Shown: positions 43,621-53,055, counted from the first letter of the stretch. The stretch is DNA of 64,000 nt from an uncultured Lachnospiraceae bacterium (GCA_910577115.1 CAJTMC010000015.1:1-64000); one strand, 5' to 3'. Notes: generated from the letters alone by a model not told the origin. Numbers and translations are program-made.

Positions 43621-43665
43621 AAAGATAACCTGTCAACTTGCATAGAGGAGGCAGGTTATCTTTTT
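43621..43665 (+). terminator. Terminator after pta
   Basis: AAAGATAACCTG (43621-43632) pairs perfectly with CAGGTTATCTTT (43652-43663) around a 19-base loop, followed by TT at the 3' side. It lies 21 bases past the pta stop. Confidence 0.8.
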
Positions 43666-43723
43666 ATTGTTCTTATTTTGAAACTTTTATCTGATTCCTT
43701 CCCATCAAACCTTTTCCAAGGCA

Positions 43724-44590
43724 TCAAATCAACTTCTTCGTACAAGCAATCGCAAGCGCTCCCGGCCCGATATGGCACGAAACGCTCAGCGACAAATGAT
43801 CAATATAAATCGGATAATCCGGAAACTGCGCCGCAAGCTCTTCCTTTAACAGACCTGCCGCCTCCTCATTCTCCGTATGCGCAATCTGCAAGTAAACCGG
43901 ATTGTCCACTGAAACGCCGCCAAACCGTTTCTCAATATCATTCCTTATCGCAGTCATCATAATTGATTTCGCCTGATTCACCGTCCGCGCTTTCGCAAAA
44001 GCATCCAGCTTTTCCCCCTGAATCTGAAGCACAGGCTTTAACTTCAAGAGCGTCCCAAGCGCTGCCGCCGCCGGCGTAACTCTGCCGCCCTTTTTCAGAT
44101 AATACAACGTATCAATCATGATATATATGCTTGAATTAAACTTATCTGCCTCAAGCAGCTCCTTAATCTCTCTTCCGCTCTTTCCTTCCTTTGCAAGCGC
44201 TATGGCATCCAGCGTTGACTGTCTTTGCGTAACCGAAATTCGCTGATTATTTACCACATGCACCTTTCCTTCATAATCTTGTGCAAGCATCAGCGCCGTT
44301 TGGCACGAACCGCTCAAACCGCTTGACATCGGTATGTGTACAATCTCATCATTCTCCTTTAAAAGCGTATCCCACAACGCCAAGACTGCCTCCGGCGAAG
44401 GCTGTGAAGTCGAAATATCGGCATTTGCCTCAAGCTTTTCATAAAATTCCTTCCGGCTCAATGTGATTTCTTCATAATATGTTTCCCCGTCAATCATAAA
44501 CGGCATTGGAAGTACACTGATGCCAAGCTCCAAAGCCTGTGCCTGTGTGATCCCGCTGTTGCTGTCTGTAACTACTGCAATTTTTGACAT
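43724..44590 (-). CDS. DegV-family protein
   Basis: 288 residues. The DegV fatty-acid-binding signatures are AVVTDSNSGI at the start, STSQPSPE, HIPMSSGLSGSCQTA and GGRVTPAAAALG, with a C-terminal HIGPGALAI. DegV proteins carry fatty acids to FakA-type kinases, and a DAK2-domain protein of that kind lies nearby at 46801. The interaction is inferred. Confidence 0.92.
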   Translation of the reverse strand: MSKIAVVTDSNSGITQAQALELGISVLPMPFMIDGETYYEEITLSRKEFYEKLEANADISTSQPSPEAVLALWDTLLKENDEIVHIPMSSGLSGSCQTALMLAQDYEGKVHVVNNQRISVTQRQSTLDAIALAKEGKSGREIKELLEADKFNSSIYIMIDTLYYLKKGGRVTPAAAALGTLLKLKPVLQIQGEKLDAFAKARTVNQAKSIMMTAIRNDIEKRFGGVSVDNPVYLQIAHTENEEAAGLLKEELAAQFPDYPIYIDHLSLSVSCHIGPGALAIACTKKLI

Positions 44591-44686
44591 GTGTCAATCC
44601 TCCGTTCTGCCAACCCTGTCCATGTGCGTGTCGGCATAAATTTGCCATATGAAAAATATCCTGTTTATGTTGTTCTTTTCCTGCAG

Positions 44687-46774
44687 TCAGATATTTACAA
44701 AATCAACATCTGACGAAATATGCTTCTCATAATGCTCCCAAAACGCTTCATGCGCATCATCAGGTGCCTTTTCGTTTGCAAGATAAGCGCCGTAGATCTC
44801 CTGCGCGCAGCTCTGTGCCTCCTGCAAAATGCCGGCATCCTGATAAATATCACCAATCGTAAACTGAAACTGCCCGCTCTGCCTGATGCCAAACAAATCC
44901 CCCGGACCTCTAAGGCGCATATCCTCTGACGAAATAAAGAACCCGTCATTCGATTTATTCAAAACCTGCAGACGCTCCATAGTATCATTTTGACCTGTGG
45001 CAGTCATAAATATACAATAGGACTGGTGTTTGCCTCTGCCCACGCGCCCTCTAAGCTGATGAAGCTGCGCAAGGCCGAAGCGTTCCGCATTTTCCACAAG
45101 CATAACCGTAGCATTCGGCACATTAATCCCCACCTCGATCACCGTCGTGGAAACAAGCACGTCAATATTATGACTGGCAAATTCTTCCATAATAAAGTTC
45201 TTTGCCTTCGCCTTCATTTGACCATGCAGATAATCAATACGGACAGACGACGGCAGTTCTTTTTTCAGCTTGTCTGCATAATCAATCACGTTTTCGAGCA
45301 CCGGATGGTCGCCCATAATCTCATCATTTGCCTCCACCATCGGGCAAATCACATAAACCTGTCTGCCGTTTTCCACCTCGTTTGCAATAAACTGATATGC
45401 CTTTTTGCGGTAATCTGTGTTCACGACACAGTTTTTAATCGGAAGCCTGTTTGCCGGCAATTCGTCCATAACCGAAATATCAAGTTCCCCATATAAAATA
45501 ATCGCAAGCGTCCTCGGAATCGGCGTCGCACTCATAACCAGAATATGCGGCTGCAATCCCTTCTGCGCCAGCGTCTCACGCTGTTTTACGCCAAACCGGT
45601 GCTGCTCATCTGTAATGACAAGGCGTAAATTATAAAAATCCACATCGTCCTGAATCAACGCCTGTGTACCTACAATAATATTGCAGGTGCCAAGCGCAAT
45701 GCTCTCCTTTGCGCGTCGCTTTTCCCGTGCAGTAAGTGACCCTGTCAAAAGAACCGGTTTAAACGGGATATCGTATTTCAGCGCAAGCTCCGAAATCGTT
45801 TCAAAATGCTGCCTTGCAAGCACTTCCGTCGGTGCCATAAATGCCGCCTGTGCATGATTCATAACACACATCAGCATGGCAAGTACCGCTACAATCGTTT
45901 TTCCCGAACCAACGTCGCCCTGAACAAGCCTGTTCATAAGATGCACAGAACACATATCCTCCTCAATCTGTGCCCACACACGCCGCTGTGCATTGGTAAG
46001 CTCATACGGAAGACTGCCTATCAAATCCTGACATGCATCAATACGCATCATCGGACAGTCATTGACCTCACGCGACGCCATATCCTTTAACACTATAACC
46101 GACACAATAAAGAACAAAAATTCTTCAAAAACAAGTCGTTTACGTGCGGAAAGCATTTCCTCTTTGTTTGCCGGAAAATGAATTCCAAGCATTGCGGAGC
46201 GCAGATCACACAGACCGTATTTTTGGCGCATCGGATCCGGAATGTAATCCTCTTCAAAAGACAGCGCTTCAATCGCCGAACGCACCGCTTTTGTGACAGC
46301 GGCAATGGTAAGCCCCTTCGTCGTAGGATAAATCGGGGAAAGCCTGTGAAGATTTTTCTCAAAATCATGCGGACTTACAATTTTAGGCTGCTCAAAAACC
46401 ATGCGGTTGTTCTTTAACGCAACACGCCCACGGAAAATGCACTGTTTCCCCGCCTGAAGGGTATTTCTCATATAAGGCATATTAAAATAGGTCACATCAC
46501 ATGCCCCGCTGGAATCCTTTACGCGCACACTTGTGACAGTCATATTTTTTCTGATATGAAGCGTTTGGGGCGCGCTAATCACCATGCCCCGTATCGCATG
46601 TATCTGATTCGCCCGAAGCTCCCCGATCGGAACAATATCGCGCCATTCCTCATAGTCCCTCGGGTAATGGGTAATGAGGTCATGAACTGTAAAAATATTC
46701 AATTTGTGGTATAGTGCGGCTGTCTTTTCCCCTATCCCGCCAATAACCGTAATCGGATCGTCTAATTGTATCAT
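44687..46774 (-). CDS. recG: ATP-dependent DNA helicase RecG
   Basis: About 695 residues from the ATG at 46774 (MIQLDDPITVIGGIGEK); a longer frame to 46864 overlaps yloV. It has an N-terminal wedge domain with OB fold (KNMTVTSVRVKDSSG), then helicase motifs GDVGSGKT, TDEQHRFG, ATPIPRT and the C-terminal QLRGRVGR. RecG drives fork reversal and branch migration. No strong ribosome binding site is visible, so the start is tentative; an adjacent GTG is an alternative. Confidence 0.94.
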   Translation of the reverse strand: MIQLDDPITVIGGIGEKTAALYHKLNIFTVHDLITHYPRDYEEWRDIVPIGELRANQIHAIRGMVISAPQTLHIRKNMTVTSVRVKDSSGACDVTYFNMPYMRNTLQAGKQCIFRGRVALKNNRMVFEQPKIVSPHDFEKNLHRLSPIYPTTKGLTIAAVTKAVRSAIEALSFEEDYIPDPMRQKYGLCDLRSAMLGIHFPANKEEMLSARKRLVFEEFLFFIVSVIVLKDMASREVNDCPMMRIDACQDLIGSLPYELTNAQRRVWAQIEEDMCSVHLMNRLVQGDVGSGKTIVAVLAMLMCVMNHAQAAFMAPTEVLARQHFETISELALKYDIPFKPVLLTGSLTAREKRRAKESIALGTCNIIVGTQALIQDDVDFYNLRLVITDEQHRFGVKQRETLAQKGLQPHILVMSATPIPRTLAIILYGELDISVMDELPANRLPIKNCVVNTDYRKKAYQFIANEVENGRQVYVICPMVEANDEIMGDHPVLENVIDYADKLKKELPSSVRIDYLHGQMKAKAKNFIMEEFASHNIDVLVSTTVIEVGINVPNATVMLVENAERFGLAQLHQLRGRVGRGKHQSYCIFMTATGQNDTMERLQVLNKSNDGFFISSEDMRLRGPGDLFGIRQSGQFQFTIGDIYQDAGILQEAQSCAQEIYGAYLANEKAPDDAHEAFWEHYEKHISSDVDFVNI

Positions 46775-46800
46775 TTCCACATTTATTTTCTTTTCGTTTC

Positions 46801-48507
46801 TTATTCCGCCGATACAATATAAGAATAAATCGGCTGTCCTCCAAACTGCAGTTCGATATCGCAATCACCAAACGCAGCTTTTACTTTGTCAGCAAGCTCC
46901 TGCGCCCGCGATTCTTCTACTTCCTCTCCATAATAGATACTAATCAGATTATAATCTTCCTTCATCATGCTTTGGATCATCTCATAAGCAACGGTCTGCA
47001 AATCCGTACCTACTGAGAGAATTCCCTTGTCGCCGATCCCCATGAAATCACCCTGATGAATCTCTTTATCATCAATCATCGTATCACGCACTGCATATGT
47101 CACCTGACCGGTTGCCACATTGCCCGCCTCACGCACCATTACAGCTTCATTTTCCGCTACCGAAATATCGGGAACATAATTTATAATAGCCGTAATTCCC
47201 TGCGGAACAGTTTTCGTCGGAATCACAATTATATTTTTATCCGTTGTCAGCTGTTTTGCCTGATTTGCCGCCAGCACAATATTTTTATTGTTAGGAAAAA
47301 TAAAAATATTGTCGGCATTTATTTTGTCAATCGCATTCAAGATATCTTCCGTACTCGGATTCATTGTCTGTCCACCCTCAATAATATGATCCACACCAAG
47401 AGAACGGAAAATCTCATTGATACCGTCACCAACCGACACAGCAATAAATCCAGTGTCCTTATGCCCCATAGGCGCCTGTGCATTTTCAGGCTCTGCCGCC
47501 GGTTTGGAAACAGACGCGCTCTGCATCTCCTTTTCCATCATATCGGAAACCTTTTCGTCACGCTCTAACCGCATATTTTCGATAATAACGGTCGTAAGCT
47601 GACCATATTTAAGCGCTCTTTGCATGGCAAGCCCGGGATCATTCGTATGCACATGCACTTTTACTATCTCATCATCTGCCACCACAACAATGGAGTCGCC
47701 GATCGATGACAGAAACTCCTTAAAATCCATTTCCTGTTTAATATTAAACGTTTTATTCAGCATAATCAAAAACTGTGTGCAATAGCAAAATTTAATCTCT
47801 GCGTTTGCCTGTGCCTCAATATTTGAACCAAGCGAACCCGTCTTAGGAGCATCAGACGGCGCAGATGCTACAGAAAAATCAATCTCTTTCCCAAGGAACG
47901 CGTCAAGTCCGCCCTTTAAGACTTCAACCAGTCCCTGTCCGCCGGAATCGACAACGCCTGCCTGTTTTAATACCGGCAGCATTTCGGGCGTCTGTGCAAG
48001 AACCGCTTCCGCTTCCTTGATAACCTCACTGATAAAAACCTCTAAATCCTTTTCCCCTGACACTGCAAGGTCATCTGCTCTTTTTGCCGCACCTCTTGCA
48101 ACCGTAAGAATGGTACCCTCTTTGGGCTTCATAACAGCCTTATACGCCGTCTCCACTGCCTTGTCACAGGCGGATGCAAGAATTGCGACATTGACGTTGT
48201 CGTACTCTCTGATCACCTTTGTAAAGCCTCGAAAGAGCTGCGAGAGAATGACACCGGAATTTCCTCTTGCACCCCTTAAAGAACCTGATGAAATCGCTTT
48301 TGCAAGCGATACCATATCGGGATTTTCAATTGCTGCCACCTCCTTGGCAGCAGACATAATTGTCATGGACATATTGGTACCTGTATCCCCGTCGGGAACA
48401 GGGAACACATTTAATTCGTTGATCCACTCTTTTTTATTCTCCAGATTTTTCGCACCGGCCAGAAACATCTTAGCAAGCATCTTAGCGTCGATTGTATTTA
48501 AACCCAC
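46801..48507 (-). CDS. yloV: DAK2-domain fatty acid kinase-like protein YloV
   Basis: 568 residues. The N-terminal DhaL/DAK2 domain has FPVPDGDTGTNMSMT and SLRGARGNSGVILSQLFRG, and the middle part has VDSGGQGLVEVLKGGLDAFLG. A linker (about 325-350) and the C-terminal FakA-like domain (DNIFIFPNNKNIVLAANQA) follow. Homologues phosphorylate fatty acids held by DegV proteins (FakA/FakB). The conserved neighbours are yloU (48522) and rpmB. Confidence 0.93.
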   Translation of the reverse strand: MGLNTIDAKMLAKMFLAGAKNLENKKEWINELNVFPVPDGDTGTNMSMTIMSAAKEVAAIENPDMVSLAKAISSGSLRGARGNSGVILSQLFRGFTKVIREYDNVNVAILASACDKAVETAYKAVMKPKEGTILTVARGAAKRADDLAVSGEKDLEVFISEVIKEAEAVLAQTPEMLPVLKQAGVVDSGGQGLVEVLKGGLDAFLGKEIDFSVASAPSDAPKTGSLGSNIEAQANAEIKFCYCTQFLIMLNKTFNIKQEMDFKEFLSSIGDSIVVVADDEIVKVHVHTNDPGLAMQRALKYGQLTTVIIENMRLERDEKVSDMMEKEMQSASVSKPAAEPENAQAPMGHKDTGFIAVSVGDGINEIFRSLGVDHIIEGGQTMNPSTEDILNAIDKINADNIFIFPNNKNIVLAANQAKQLTTDKNIIVIPTKTVPQGITAIINYVPDISVAENEAVMVREAGNVATGQVTYAVRDTMIDDKEIHQGDFMGIGDKGILSVGTDLQTVAYEMIQSMMKEDYNLISIYYGEEVEESRAQELADKVKAAFGDCDIELQFGGQPIYSYIVSAE

Positions 48508-48521
48508 TTCAAAAATCCTCC

Positions 48522-48878
48522 TTAATCAATTACTCGTACACCTTCAACATAGATGTTTACTTTTTCGATTTCGAGCCCTGTAAAGTTCTCTACTTTGTAT
48601 TTTACACTGCTAATCAGATTATCGCATACTGTAACAATGCTGACGCCATAGGAAACAATTACATGAAATTCGAGAAATAATTTATTATTCACAATACTCA
48701 CCGATATTCCATGCGTAATGCTGTCCTTCATCAAAAGCTTCACCAAGCCGTCTTTCACATTTACCGAGGCCATTCCAACGATACCAAAGCACTCTACAGC
48801 CACGCTTCCCGCATACTGCGCAATGACTTCGGGATCAATATAGATATTACCCATATGAGTATTCATAGAACCTTTCAT
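48522..48878 (-). CDS. yloU: Asp23/Gls24-family protein YloU
   Basis: 118 residues from the ATG at 48878, preceded by AAGGAGG; an upstream in-frame ATG at 48953 has no such site. The Asp23 fold is clear: IYIDPEVIAQYAGSVAVECFGIVGMA, then GISVSIVNNKLFLEFHVIVSYG and the C-terminal VNIYVEGVRV. It is probably involved in envelope stress or fatty-acid metabolism with YloV, 14 bases downstream. Confidence 0.92.
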   Translation of the reverse strand: MKGSMNTHMGNIYIDPEVIAQYAGSVAVECFGIVGMASVNVKDGLVKLLMKDSITHGISVSIVNNKLFLEFHVIVSYGVSIVTVCDNLISSVKYKVENFTGLEIEKVNIYVEGVRVID

Positions 48879-49016
48879 AGAAATCCTCCTTAAAACAATA
48901 ATTATTCTTATTATAACCTTTTTCAGGAAAAAAAGAAATATATATTTTGCCATAATCTGTTATTTCGTACATTTCATACTTTTTATACGTTTTTGTACTT
49001 TTTGCAAAAAAAGCCT

Positions 49017-49045
49017 TGCCAAATATTCATTTATTTGATAAGATA
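49017..49045 (+). promoter_or_regulatory. rpmB promoter
   Basis: TTGCCA (49017-49022), a 17-base spacer and TAAGAT (49040-49045) lie about 50 bases before rpmB. Confidence 0.7.
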
Positions 49046-49093
49046 CTAATGTTGTGAATCAAATGACTTAATGTAGTCGAGGAGGTGCTAACG

Positions 49094-49279
49094 ATGGCAA
49101 AATGTGATATTTGTGGCAAGGGCGTTCATTTTGGAAATAACGTAAGTCATTCTCATAGAAGATCCAATGCAATTTGGCATGCAAATATAAGAAACGTAAA
49201 ATGCAAGGTTAACGGAGCTGCTAAGAGAATGCATGTATGCACAAGATGTTTACGTTCCGGTGCGGTGGAAAGAGCATAA
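49094..49279 (+). CDS. rpmB: 50S ribosomal protein L28
   Basis: 61 residues from the ATG at 49094, preceded by GAGGAGGTG. Four Cys (CDIC near the N-terminus and CTRC near the C-terminus) mark the zinc-binding variant of L28. SHSHRRSNAIWHANIR is the rRNA-binding core. It is transcribed divergently from yloU-yloV, the usual layout, from its own promoter. Confidence 0.96.
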   Translation: MAKCDICGKGVHFGNNVSHSHRRSNAIWHANIRNVKCKVNGAAKRMHVCTRCLRSGAVERA

Positions 49280-49301
49280 TTGATCGTTTAAACATAAAGA
49301 G

Positions 49302-49327
49302 GGAACATCATTATGTTCCTTTTTTTG
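49302..49327 (+). terminator. Terminator after rpmB
   Basis: GGAACAT (49302-49308) and ATGTTCC (49313-49319) form a 7-bp stem with a 4-base loop, directly followed by seven T. Confidence 0.9.
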
Positions 49328-49428
49328 TGCACAGCCCCATGCAATGGAAATAGGGAAAATCTTTCCTGCCCGATTGCCTGTACGCTTCTGCCAATCATAC
49401 GACTGTGCACAAAACGAAAAAGCCAGCA

Positions 49429-50022
49429 CTACCCTTCGTAGTACTGACTTCTAAGACTGTCATACTCTGTCTGTATTTTAATCAATGTCTTTGTATCTCC
49501 ACACTTATTATCCGGATGAAAAATCTTTAACAGCTCTTTATAACGCTTTCTAAGCGAAAGTTCACTGTCAACCCCCCGAAAGAAACTTGTCCCGTCATAA
49601 GCATCCGATGCGCCTCCATAAGAATGCATATTCGACTTGCTGCCGGCACCCGACATTTTCTGCCTTCTGTATTTGCTTCGCTCATGCTCAAAATTCAGCT
49701 TTTCGCACTCCAAAGCCTTTTTGTCAAGAGCAAGCTGATGATATGCGTCTTCTATAATTTTTAATTTTTTGGCAATCAGCGCTTCATTGTCATTAAAACG
49801 TTTTTTAATTGCCTCCTCCCTGATACGCAGGGCATTCTTTTCCTTTTCAAGCTCCTGCTTAATCTCCATAAGCTCATGATTAAATTCCATAAGCTCGTCC
49901 CGTCTTGCCTGTATCCGCACCTGCTCCTGAAACATCCAAGTCTTAAGTTTTCTGACATCATCAGGGGTCTCATCTTCGCCTCTCTTTAGTTCTTCTTCAA
50001 ACTCCACCATATCAATAACCAT
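49429..50022 (-). CDS. Coiled-coil protein with C-terminal J-domain
   Basis: 197 residues. About residues 20-120 form a long charged coiled coil (ELMEIKQELEKEKNALRIR to LNFEHERSKYRR). A Gly/Ser linker follows, and the last 45 residues are a J-domain-like module: LRKRYKELLKIFHPDNKCGD with the HPD motif intact. J-domain proteins stimulate DnaK. The inverted order (coiled coil first) and the lack of Zn-finger domains show it is not DnaJ itself. The partner is unknown. Confidence 0.8.
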   Translation of the reverse strand: MVIDMVEFEEELKRGEDETPDDVRKLKTWMFQEQVRIQARRDELMEFNHELMEIKQELEKEKNALRIREEAIKKRFNDNEALIAKKLKIIEDAYHQLALDKKALECEKLNFEHERSKYRRQKMSGAGSKSNMHSYGGASDAYDGTSFFRGVDSELSLRKRYKELLKIFHPDNKCGDTKTLIKIQTEYDSLRSQYYEG

Positions 50023-50081
50023 GCCTTTCTTTCAACCATATTATTTTTGAAATTTGAATTTATCATTATCGAAACAATCGC

Positions 50082-50225
50082 TTAACAGCTGCAATTAAAA
50101 AGATTGTAGCCTACAATAATAAAAATTGTGATCAGTATTAATCCAATCCATGTATTTCCGATGACCAGCATAAAGAGCATACCGAAGGCAAAACACAAAA
50201 CAGAAAACCCGATAAGCCTTTTCAT
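50082..50225 (-). CDS. Small two-helix membrane protein (47 residues)
   Basis: 47 residues from the ATG at 50225, with CCGGAG 9 bases upstream. After MKRLIGFS come two membrane helices (about 8-23 and 27-41) separated by GNTW, ending NLFNCSC. The frame is in a gap between the J-domain and GerW genes on the same strand. No family is recognised. A real gene is supported by the ribosome binding site and the clean hydrophobic pattern. Confidence 0.65.
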   Translation of the reverse strand: MKRLIGFSVLCFAFGMLFMLVIGNTWIGLILITIFIIVGYNLFNCSC

Positions 50226-50284
50226 ACCAAATTACTCCGGCATTTCTCTATTCATTATTAAAGTATATGCTCTCCTGTTTTAAA

Positions 50285-50674
50285 TTATTTATTTTCCGGA
50301 AAAGCCACATGAACTGCCTCATCGTCATTTGGCATATCACTCTTTGAAGTAAAACGATCTAACAAATCCGGCACCATATCCACAATCTTATTGACCGTAT
50401 CCTGATTTTTAATGTTGACCAGCCTTACCTGTCCGTTTTTAATGACAAGCACCGCGCTTGGAGACATCTTTCCTGACATTCCACCCGCGCCGCCGTTCTT
50501 TTTATCCTGCGATGACGCGCCTGCGCCCACGCCAAAAGTAACATCTACCAGTGGAACGATAATTGTATCGCCAATCTGGGTCGGCTCTCCTACGACTGTT
50601 TTCGAAGACAGAAAAGTTTCCATCCCCTTCATCATGGAATTAATCACACCATTAAAATTATTTTCAGACATCAC
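50285..50674 (-). CDS. gerW: GerW-family sporulation protein (YtfJ)
   Basis: 129 residues. It has the GerW/YtfJ core: VVGEPTQIGDTIIVPLVDVTFGVGAG, the Gly-rich GGAGGMSGKMSP and the C-terminal AVLVIKNGQVRLVNI. In Bacillus YtfJ is a sigma-F-dependent spore protein needed for germination with L-alanine. The DUF2953 gene upstream (ytfI-like) is its usual neighbour. Confidence 0.92.
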   Translation of the reverse strand: MMSENNFNGVINSMMKGMETFLSSKTVVGEPTQIGDTIIVPLVDVTFGVGAGASSQDKKNGGAGGMSGKMSPSAVLVIKNGQVRLVNIKNQDTVNKIVDMVPDLLDRFTSKSDMPNDDEAVHVAFPENK

Positions 50675-50730
50675 TATGAAACCTCCAAAATTATTGATTC
50701 GTTATGTGCTCATTTATCATATGAATATAT

Positions 50731-51699
50731 TTAAATATGAAGCTGTTTGCGGAGCTGCTTTATATTTTTGTCTGTAAAAAACAGCCATGCAGTCCATAAA
50801 AAAACATAAACGCTTACCCTTCCTTTCACCGAAAAGCTGCCTTCCACAATTGTCTCTTCAAATTCCGGACGAATATCAATTCTTCCCCTGTGCCAAGGAT
50901 AAAGCATTCCCCATACAGCAAGCACGTTTCCAAGCGTAGCAGGATCTTCAAAGCCTAAATGCAGCTTTACGGAATACTTTTGCGGACATAGATTTTTTAC
51001 AATTCGCAAAAGCTGTTTTTTGCATAGTCCAAATGCCTGCTTTGTGCTCTCCTGTTGTAATAATTCCAAGTAATATTTTATGTTATTCTTAATCTTTATC
51101 ATTATAACATACATTCTTTGAAATGTGAACTTAATATTTTTAAAAAATTCAATAAATTTCATTAAAATTTTCTGAATTTTCTGAAAAATCGATATTTTGT
51201 CAGTGTTTTCATCTTCTGTTTCCCAGATTTCGACTTCGTCCACTGTTCGTTCTGTTTCCTGCTGTGGCAGCTCACTGGTCTTCTCTGGCTGTTCTTTACT
51301 GTTTTCTTCCCTGTCTGATTCTGTTGTATCGGCGTTTGGGGAGGGGGCCGCATGCTCAGGAACTGATGCCGCCTGAAGCTGTGGTTCTTCCTTTTTTCCT
51401 TTACGGAAAACTTTCTTTTTTCTTTTACGCTTTTTCAAATTGTCAAAAACCGGAATATAAAACAGTTTTGCCCTGATGTGAAATGGCTGTTCCTTCTGAT
51501 ACCGAAAAGTGACAGAAGCAATTCCGAGCAGCCAGCTTGCCTTTCCGGAAATATCTGCGCGACTGTCCGTATAATTGCCACCTGCCTTATATCGTACAGG
51601 GACAAACAGTACAAGCAGCACAAGCAATACGATTATTCCAAGTATAACCAAAATACTGATTCCTATTATCTTTAATATGGTTAATATTATTGATACCAT
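50731..51699 (-). CDS. DUF2953-domain membrane protein (YtfI-like)
   Basis: 322 residues. An N-terminal membrane helix (about 8-33) is followed by VPVRYKAGGNYTDSRADISGKASWLLGI, an acidic low-complexity linker (about 95-155) and a C-terminal YSVKLHLGFEDPATLGNVLAVWGMLYPW block typical of DUF2953. Pairing with gerW matches Bacillus ytfI-ytfJ. Molecular function is unknown. Confidence 0.85.
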   Translation of the reverse strand: MVSIILTILKIIGISILVILGIIVLLVLLVLFVPVRYKAGGNYTDSRADISGKASWLLGIASVTFRYQKEQPFHIRAKLFYIPVFDNLKKRKRKKKVFRKGKKEEPQLQAASVPEHAAPSPNADTTESDREENSKEQPEKTSELPQQETERTVDEVEIWETEDENTDKISIFQKIQKILMKFIEFFKNIKFTFQRMYVIMIKIKNNIKYYLELLQQESTKQAFGLCKKQLLRIVKNLCPQKYSVKLHLGFEDPATLGNVLAVWGMLYPWHRGRIDIRPEFEETIVEGSFSVKGRVSVYVFLWTAWLFFTDKNIKQLRKQLHI

Positions 51700-51741
51700 C
51701 CAAAACCTCTTATTCCTTTCTCCTCTGCGAAGAAAGCCCCC

Positions 51742-52059
51742 TTATTTTTTCCTTTTGAAGTACTCCTTGACATCATATCCGCCTGTCCTTGCAAACACGT
51801 CTTCCAAAATATCCGTAACCAGCGATACCGCTTGTCCATAACCTGCCGCAAGCCCAACTATGTATGGCCTGTTTTCTTTTTTTCTGTAATACTTCTGCTT
51901 CAGCAGCCCGCTATGGTATATTTCAAACAAATCACTGTTTTGGGCCAGTGCTATTACATAAATCACAGGCTGCGGGCGCCCTGTTCTTAGTTTCCACATG
52001 ATTTTTTTGCGTTTGGCCTTAATGGAAGGACTTGTATATAAATTTCTGCAAAAGTACAT
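51742..52059 (-). CDS. Small basic protein, uncharacterised
   Basis: 105 residues from the ATG at 52059, preceded by AGGAG. A basic start (NLYTSPSIKAKRKKIMWKL) leads to VIYVIALAQNSDLFEIYHS and the hydrophobic IVGLAAGYGQAVSLVTDI. It resembles a small conserved Lachnospiraceae protein family but I recall no function. A Nudix gene lies upstream with a terminator between. Confidence 0.6.
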   Translation of the reverse strand: MYFCRNLYTSPSIKAKRKKIMWKLRTGRPQPVIYVIALAQNSDLFEIYHSGLLKQKYYRKKENRPYIVGLAAGYGQAVSLVTDILEDVFARTGGYDVKEYFKRKK

Positions 52060-52140
52060 GTTAATCAACTCCTGTGTTGGTATTGGACTTTTATAAATGC
52101 TGGTTATATGATAGCACAACCTTATGATTTTTACAAACTG

Positions 52141-52166
52141 AAAAGAAGGTCAAATGACCTTCTTTT
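52141..52166 (-). terminator. Terminator after the Nudix gene
   Basis: AAAAGAAGGTCA (52141-52152) and TGACCTTCTTTT (52155-52166) form a perfect 12-bp stem with a 2-base gap. It lies 22 bases after the minus-strand Nudix stop. Confidence 0.85.
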
Positions 52167-52188
52167 GTAGTAAGTGTAATTTTCCGCG

Positions 52189-52635
52189 TTACCGCGGCTT
52201 TATCCACTGTTTATTTTTCCTAAGATTTAAATATTCCTGATATGCCTGCTCAAGAATCTGTTTCTCGTTAGAAAATTTAAGCAAGTGATAGGCTTCATGG
52301 TATTTATAATAGCCTGAGTCAACAAAATATTCTTCGCGTTGGGGCTTCGAGTAGTAATTATCTGCCATCATCAGATACCAGTGAACCTCTTTTTCAACGG
52401 TATCCTGTGGTACATTAAAGGAATATTCACTCTTTCCAATATACTTCATCACAGATGCCTTTACACCTGTTTCTTCAAAAACCTCCCTCAGTGCAGTTTC
52501 TACATGTTTTTCCCCGCTTTCCACGGTTCCCTTCGGAAGAACCCAGCCCTCATACCGATTCTTAAAGTTTTTATACAGAAGGAGTATTTTCCCTCTGAAT
52601 ATAACCACGCCTCCACAACTAATAGCCTCAATCAT
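52189..52635 (-). CDS. Nudix hydrolase
   Basis: 148 residues. The Nudix box is complete: a GTVESGEKH start, then the ALREVFEETGV end with the REVxEE core that binds Mg2+. A preceding VLPKG and the Tyr/Trp-rich C-terminal half suit the diadenosine polyphosphate or nucleotide-cleaning Nudix type. The substrate cannot be fixed. TTAGGAGGAAA precedes the ATG. Confidence 0.92.
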   Translation of the reverse strand: MIEAISCGGVVIFRGKILLLYKNFKNRYEGWVLPKGTVESGEKHVETALREVFEETGVKASVMKYIGKSEYSFNVPQDTVEKEVHWYLMMADNYYSKPQREEYFVDSGYYKYHEAYHLLKFSNEKQILEQAYQEYLNLRKNKQWIKPR

Positions 52636-52662
52636 GGCGTTTCCTCCTAAATGGTGTACGAG

Positions 52663-53019
52663 CTATCGAATACTTCCCATAATACCGATAATCTGGTCTG
52701 TTTCAAAAGGTTTTGTAACAAACTCTGCTGCGCCGAGCTTGATTGCATCAAGCATCTTGCTTTTTTGTCCGGCTGCTGTTACCATTATGACCTTTGCGCC
52801 CGGATCATATTCTTTGATTTTGACAAGTGTTTCAATGCCGTCCATAACAGGCATCGTAATATCAAGCGTTACATAATCAGGGTGCAGCTCACAGTATTTA
52901 TCGTAGCCCTCCTGCCCGTCTTCTGCCTCGGCAATAACCTCATAGCCGTTCTTTGTCAAAATACTTTTCAGTATTGACCTGGAAGTTTTAGAATCGTCAA
53001 CTATCATAACTGTGCTCAT
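52663..53019 (-). CDS. cheY: CheY-like single-domain response regulator
   Basis: 118 residues, a lone receiver domain. The acidic pocket is Asp8 and Asp9 (VDDS), the phospho-acceptor is Asp53 (TLDITMPVMDG), and the conserved Thr and Lys (MVTAA, TKPF) are present. It lies 36 bases downstream of a CheX-like gene, which suggests the two act together. The gene symbol is given for the family only. Confidence 0.9.
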   Translation of the reverse strand: MSTVMIVDDSKTSRSILKSILTKNGYEVIAEAEDGQEGYDKYCELHPDYVTLDITMPVMDGIETLVKIKEYDPGAKVIMVTAAGQKSKMLDAIKLGAAEFVTKPFETDQIIGIMGSIR

Positions 53020-53055
53020 ATTGTAATCTCCTTTTATAATCCGCTATTTTTTTAT

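Noticed and set aside
49327..49410. GTGCACAG and CTGTGCAC arms around the rpmB terminator region
   Set aside because: 8-bp arms 68 bases apart with no further support; not treated as a mobile element.
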